Origin: Trametopsis cervina
Lineage: Eukaryota; Basidiomycota; Agaricomycetes; Polyporales; Irpicaceae
Reading direction: 5' to 3'
Length of the DNA stretch: 10,955 nt
Assembly (NCBI GenBank): GCA_022385755.1
Contig: MU278380.1
Coordinates: 130,035 to 140,989 of the forward strand
Below the pieces are notes generated by a model. The model made no database searches. It had not been told where the DNA came from and saw only the letters and a list, made by a program, of their open reading frames with translations. Both the position numbers and the translations under genes were made by a program. The number at the start of each line of letters is the position of its first letter. Position 1 is the first letter of the stretch. This document shows, one piece after another, positions 7,962-10,955 of the stretch.

Positions 7962-8479
7962 CCGGCAGCGCACGCGCGCGCGTTCTCAGACGCAGGTACG
8001 CGCGGTGGTATGATGATCGACGCCGACTGGGTGAGCTGAATTGCCGGGGGATGACGAGGGAATGGCGAGAAGATGACAGGCGGAGAGTGGGCGAGTGGGA
8101 GCTTGGGCATGGGATGGACGACCCGTGCACACGATACACGGACGGAACGCGGTCTGTAGACAACAGAAGATGCGCGGCGCGCACTCAGGAGACGGCGGAG
8201 TCGCACAACGACACACCGCATGAATCAAGCTTTACGCCGACGTCAGGCGCAACTAAGCCCGTCGACGAGCCAAGTGCTCAACTCATCGACACCGCAGCGA
8301 CGAGTCGACGCACCCAGGACACACACACACGCCTGCCCTGACGGATCGCGTGCCTCAAGTCACACCACAGCCTTGACGGACGACTGAACGGCAGGCTCTC
8401 TCACTCACACTCACGGCATTCCGATCGACCGTGTCACCCTGCCTCCGCGCTCCGCCTCTGCCTCAACAGTCGTCAGCCG

Positions 8480-8540
8480 GTAAGTCCGTCACGAGGGTCG
8501 TCGCTTGGGTGCGGTGGGGACTGACAATTTACGCTGCTAG
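8480..8540 (+). other. Candidate intron in monomer 2 of unit 3 (61 bp)
   Basis: Donor gtaagt at 8480-8485, branch gactgac ending at 8525, acceptor gctag ending at 8540. Aligned places in units 1 and 2 keep ctgac and ggcag but have no consensus donor. Unit 4 has lost the branch word (ctgcc). Confidence 0.55.
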
Positions 8541-8826
8541 GGTGGGTCGTATTCGCGGAGGAGGGCGGCACGCGCTGACTGATGCACGCATGGGGATGGC
8601 TACGGCGATGAACAAGGGCCGTCGTCGACTCTCGCGGACTTGCGCAGAAGACCATTGGGAGGATGAGGTGAGATAGACAGGCCGCGTCGACTGCCGTTGC
8701 GAGCAGCTTGCGCTGCTCCAGATGGCGAGAGGCGAGCACCATGCGCCCAGGAAACGGCGTCGCTCAATGGCCTCTCTCGCCGCAAGTCAGAGGACGGCAT
8801 CCAACCGCGCGGACTCGACGTCTCTC

Positions 8827-8880
8827 GTGAGTGTACATGGCGTTATCTAAATGCGTCGGGCACGACTGAATGATCTACAG
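8827..8880 (+). other. Candidate intron, class C, unit 3 (54 bp)
   Basis: Donor gtgagt at 8827-8832, branch gactgaat around 8865-8872, acceptor tctacag ending at 8880. The acceptor changed from tag to cag, and both fit the consensus. Confidence 0.6.
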
Positions 8881-8910
8881 ACCATCTCCCCCATCAATCG
8901 TCGTTCAGCC

Positions 8911-8965
8911 GTCAATCGTCAACCGTCAACCGTCAACCGTCAACCGTCAACCGACAACCGTCAAG
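8911..8965. repeat. 7-bp microsatellite (gtcaacc)n
   Basis: gtcaatc, then five perfect gtcaacc units, one gacaacc, and a partial copy. The same site has far fewer copies in unit 1 (3509), unit 2 (about 6450) and unit 4 (about 10002). The unit word resembles the tail of the core motif, so expansion probably began inside it. Confidence 0.9.
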
Positions 8966-9010
8966 CCCCTCGCTTGGCAGCAAGTTCAGGCTCAGGGACG
9001 CGACGCGAAG

Positions 9011-9064
9011 GTGCGTGTACATTGCGTTGATTCGGCGTGGTAGCGACTGACGATTCACGTGCAG
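9011..9064 (+). other. Candidate intron, class D, unit 3 (54 bp)
   Basis: Donor gtgcgt at 9011-9016, branch ctgac at 9047-9051, acceptor gtgcag ending at 9064. It is followed directly by gtgcgctgttgtggtagat, shared with unit 1. Same length as 3575-3628. Confidence 0.6.
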
Positions 9065-9860
9065 GTGCGCTGTTGTGGTAGATTCCCGAAGAATGGTGTT
9101 AGCAGAGCAGCGCGCACCCTCGTCAATGCACGCCTGGGGATTCTTGTGCGACGGCTGGGAACGAGTAGTAGCGGCATTCCCTTGACGGCTCGCACAGACT
9201 CCGTCGTCATTTGCGTGCAACAACCTTTGGCGAGTGGAGACCGATGGACTGTGTCAGTCGGTCCTTGCACGCGGTCTGCACAGCAGGGGAAGAGTGGCAA
9301 GCACTCAGGGTAGCGAGACGGGCTGAGCTCGATCGGTCGACGGGACGTCGGCGTAGCAGCGGTGAGTCGACGCTAGATTCCGTCTGCCTGACGCTCTCCA
9401 GGGCCACACCAGCCACGCCTGCCCTGACGCACCGCCTCTTCACTTGCATCACATCACAACGCGACGGTGCACTCATCCACTCTCACGGCATTCCGATTCC
9501 GTTCGCCGTTGCGCCGACTGCCACGCTTCCCCTCATCAATCGTCATTCGGCAAATCCGTCGCAAGGGAGCGGGGTGCGTCGTTTAGGTGTTTGGTGGAGG
9601 CTGCCGGATTGTGGTGCTAGGGTCGGATTCCCGGAAGAGGGCAGCGCGCCCTCAGCGAGGGCGAGGGGGAGAGACGGGTGGTTGTGGCATATGTTGACTT
9701 GCATGGACTTCCCAGTCGTCTGTGCGCGGACGACCTCAGGAGGGATGAATGGACCGCGTTGCGCAGTCGGTTCTTGCGCACGGTGCAGACGATAGCGAGC
9801 GCGCACTGAAAGTACAGTACCCAGGCAATGTTGTCGCATTGCGACGTCTGAGAACGACAA

Positions 9861-9955
9861 GTGAGTCGGCACTCCAGCTCTGTCAGTCTGACGGTGTCCG
9901 AGAACACACACCCCTACGTCAGTGTACGCGTCGGGCATAGCTGAACACTTCACAG
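9861..9955 (+). other. Candidate intron, class C, unit 4 (95 bp or shorter)
   Basis: Donor gtgagt at 9861-9866, branch gctgaac near 9940-9945, acceptor cacag ending at 9955. The donor that aligns with other class C copies is gtcagt at 9918-9923, giving 38 bp, probably too short. Use of the upstream donor would merge two intron positions into one. Confidence 0.4.
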
Positions 9956-10062
9956 ACCGCGTGCTGATCGCGCCCTACCCCTCCACATCAATCGTCAGCC
10001 CGCCGTCAATCATCAACCGCCAAGTGTGTCGCTCAGCAGCAAGCCCAGCCCAGGGACGCGAG

Positions 10063-10123
10063 GTGCGTGCATATCGCACTGATTGGGTATGCTGTTGACT
10101 GACGGTCTGCGTTGCTGTGGTAG
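10063..10123 (+). other. Candidate intron, class D, unit 4 (61 bp)
   Basis: Donor gtgcgt at 10063-10068 and branch actgac at 10098-10103. The acceptor used in units 1 and 3 is missing. The next candidate is gtggtag ending at 10123, a word present downstream of the acceptor in units 1 and 3 too. Confidence 0.45.
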
Positions 10124-10260
10124 ATTGCTAGAGCATGACGTTGCGAGGGCAGCATGCCCTCAGTGAAGCACATCCGGGCAAGGCTATGCGTGACAGCTAT
10201 GGCGGGGAACGGGTGGTTTAGACGGCATGGAGGGGTATCTGATGACGAGATCGAGCAGTG

Positions 10261-10439
10261 GCGGGAAGTAGATTTTGATGTCTGTATCTCAGATTCAATG
10301 GCAAAGTGAGGGAGTGCACGGATAGACACACAAGTGAACTGACAGTCAAAGCATGTTATATTGCAGGCAGTAAGTAGTGTACATTATAGGTAGATACATA
10401 TATTACTTCATAGCTACGGGACACTTATGTCTTCACTGC
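10261..10439. other. Unique spacer, no gene seen
   Basis: The sequence becomes AT-richer than the array, and no array word is recognisable. Both strands contain many stops. I see no RNA gene. Confidence 0.5.
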
Positions 10440-10442
10440 AGC

Positions 10443-10558
10443 GGGACTCTTACTTACTCCCTTGAATCACGCCCAGGGGACTGTTACTTATGCACTCAAA
10501 CTATGTCTCTTACTTACTCTCTTAGACCATGTCTCTTACTTATTCTCTTAAACCATGC
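10443..10558. repeat. 26-bp minisatellite (cttactta-type)
   Basis: Two clear copies of ccatgtctcttacttactct plus cttaga lie at 10501-10526 and 10527-10552, with a partial third from 10553. More diverged copies with cttacttac or gttactta lie at about 10447 and 10482. It begins just past the stop codon of the - strand gene, so it would fall in that gene's 3' untranslated or downstream region. Confidence 0.75.
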
Positions 10559-10559
10559 C

Positions 10560-10955
10560 TTACCCACGAATTCCATCGTCACAAATCTGTGTGCTGTCAA
10601 TCGTCAGCACATCTCGCCCCACCCTGCGAAGCGAGCATCAATATCAGTTAGCTGCACGCGCACGCGCACCCGCGCCCGCGCCAAACAAACAAACAGAACT
10701 CGGAAACAGAACAAACACGCACCATAGCAACATCTCCGTCGTCCACTCCATAGACACACTCTGCGACGACGACGTGCGCTCGTGAGGAGCAGAATGGAGG
10801 TGGCTGCGAATCGTGCGTGCAGAGGTCCCAGGCTCAAAGTCGCATTCGCCCTCTTCCGCCGCACAAGAGAAGAGCGAGAACAAGAATGAGTCAGCTTCGA
10901 TGTTGATTCGGACAGGCGTGCGCGAAGCACAGACAAGGTGTGGAAACGAGTACGC
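10560..10955 (-). CDS. 3' end of an unrecognised protein gene, two exons, 5' end outside the window
   Basis: On the - strand a frame is open from the window edge. Joining 10955-10723 to 10623-10560 across an intron gives 98 residues and a TAA stop at 10562-10560. The first exon ends with two bases (TG) of a codon completed by the first G of the second exon, making Trp, so the frame runs cleanly through the junction. The protein end has mixed composition, unlike the array frames: it includes RINIEADSFLFSLFSCAAEE, a Ser-rich part, MEWTTEMLLW and DVLTIDSTQICDDGIRG. No domain is recognised and no membrane segment is clear; the FLFSLFSC stretch is short. The frame near the window edge could instead lie partly in another intron. 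The gene is convergent with the array. The intron model and frame are seen; the gene call is inference. Confidence 0.5.
10624..10722 (-). other. Intron in the - strand gene (99 bp)
   Basis: Read on the - strand: donor gtgcgt (10722-10717), overlapping branch options ctaac and actgat, acceptor ttcgcag ending at 10624. Unspliced, the frame reads on into GT-rich and GC-alternating sequence and stops at about 10644. Spliced, it continues 21 more residues. The interior holds a gcgcac/gcgccc tract and a caaa run (+ strand). Confidence 0.55.

Larger units (their letters stand above)
7021..9477 (+). repeat. Large repeat unit 3 (about 2.5 kb, decayed)
   Basis: Same order as units 1 and 2, but the hairpin is deleted at 7021-7026 and the class A copy has lost its acceptor (donor 7101, tactaat 7136-7142, then gccg where unit 2 has gcag). 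The part between 8541 and 8826 is shorter by roughly 200 bp and lacks the block conserved at 3340-3365. It keeps class B (7762-7899), C (8827-8880) and D (9011-9064) introns. Confidence 0.7.
9478..10260 (+). repeat. Truncated fourth unit at the right end of the array
   Basis: It starts in the tctcacggcattccgat word and goes straight to core motif 9534, skipping the hairpin, class A and class B parts. It then follows the usual order: ggtcggattc near 9623, class C at 9861-9955, core motif 9986, class D at 10063-10123, and gagggcagcatgcc near 10150. Similarity fades at about 10200-10260. Confidence 0.65.

Noticed and set aside
9362..9401. 40-bp intron-like segment (gtgagt, ctgac, ccag), also near 3980 and 6767
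   Set aside because: Forty bases is at or below the usual minimum. Unit 1 has a gc donor and unit 2 has lost the acceptor (cacgg).
9211..9795. 194-residue + strand open frame
   Set aside because: It spans the unit 3/unit 4 recombination junction, so a conserved ancestral protein is unlikely. Its composition resembles the other array frames.
701..10260. Transposable element or CRISPR array
   Set aside because: I found no transposase or polymerase motifs and no terminal repeats bracketing a unit. Core motifs are too irregularly spaced, with related rather than unique spacers, for CRISPR.

Overview
The window looks like nuclear DNA of a eukaryote, most likely a filamentous fungus and probably a basidiomycete. 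It is GC-rich by eye and carries many short intron-like segments of 50-140 bp. These combine GTRNGT donors, CTNAY branch points (several are the full TACTAAT or TACTGAC) and YAG acceptors. Nothing bacterial is visible: there is no operon-like gene packing and no ribosome-binding-site pattern. The organism call is inference.

Most of the window (about 700-10260) is a nested, decayed tandem-repeat array. At 701-1350 a module of about 200-236 bp occurs about three times, and two further starts of it begin the large units. From about 1342 there are large units of roughly 2.5-2.9 kb (1342-4238, 4239-7020, 7021-9477) and a truncated fourth copy (9478-10260). Inside each large unit, smaller monomers of about 450-670 bp recur, each marked by a core motif catcaatcgtcag. 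Donor, branch-point and acceptor sequences recur at matching places on the + strand in successive copies, but no reading frame is shared. The stretch between two adjacent introns is 100, 107, 130 and 107 nt in the four copies, so the frame is not kept. My preferred reading is a repeat array able to give spliced + strand RNAs without coding potential. The alternative is a dead, repeatedly duplicated multi-exon gene.

The left flank (1-700) has a pyrimidine-rich stretch, a TATA-like element at 404-410, a good orphan donor at 461 and a degenerate minisatellite. It could be the upstream side of a + strand transcript.

The right flank (10260-10955) is unlike the array. It holds a small 26-bp minisatellite and, on the - strand, what I think is the only credible protein-coding sequence: the 3' end of a gene that enters from the right edge. 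It has one intron (10624-10722) and a TAA stop at 10560-10562. Its family is not recognised. The array therefore faces the 3' end of a convergent gene.

No tRNA, rRNA, CRISPR array, transposase or reverse transcriptase was seen. The long open frames inside the array are low-complexity, Arg/Ser/Pro/His-rich shadows of GC-rich repeats.
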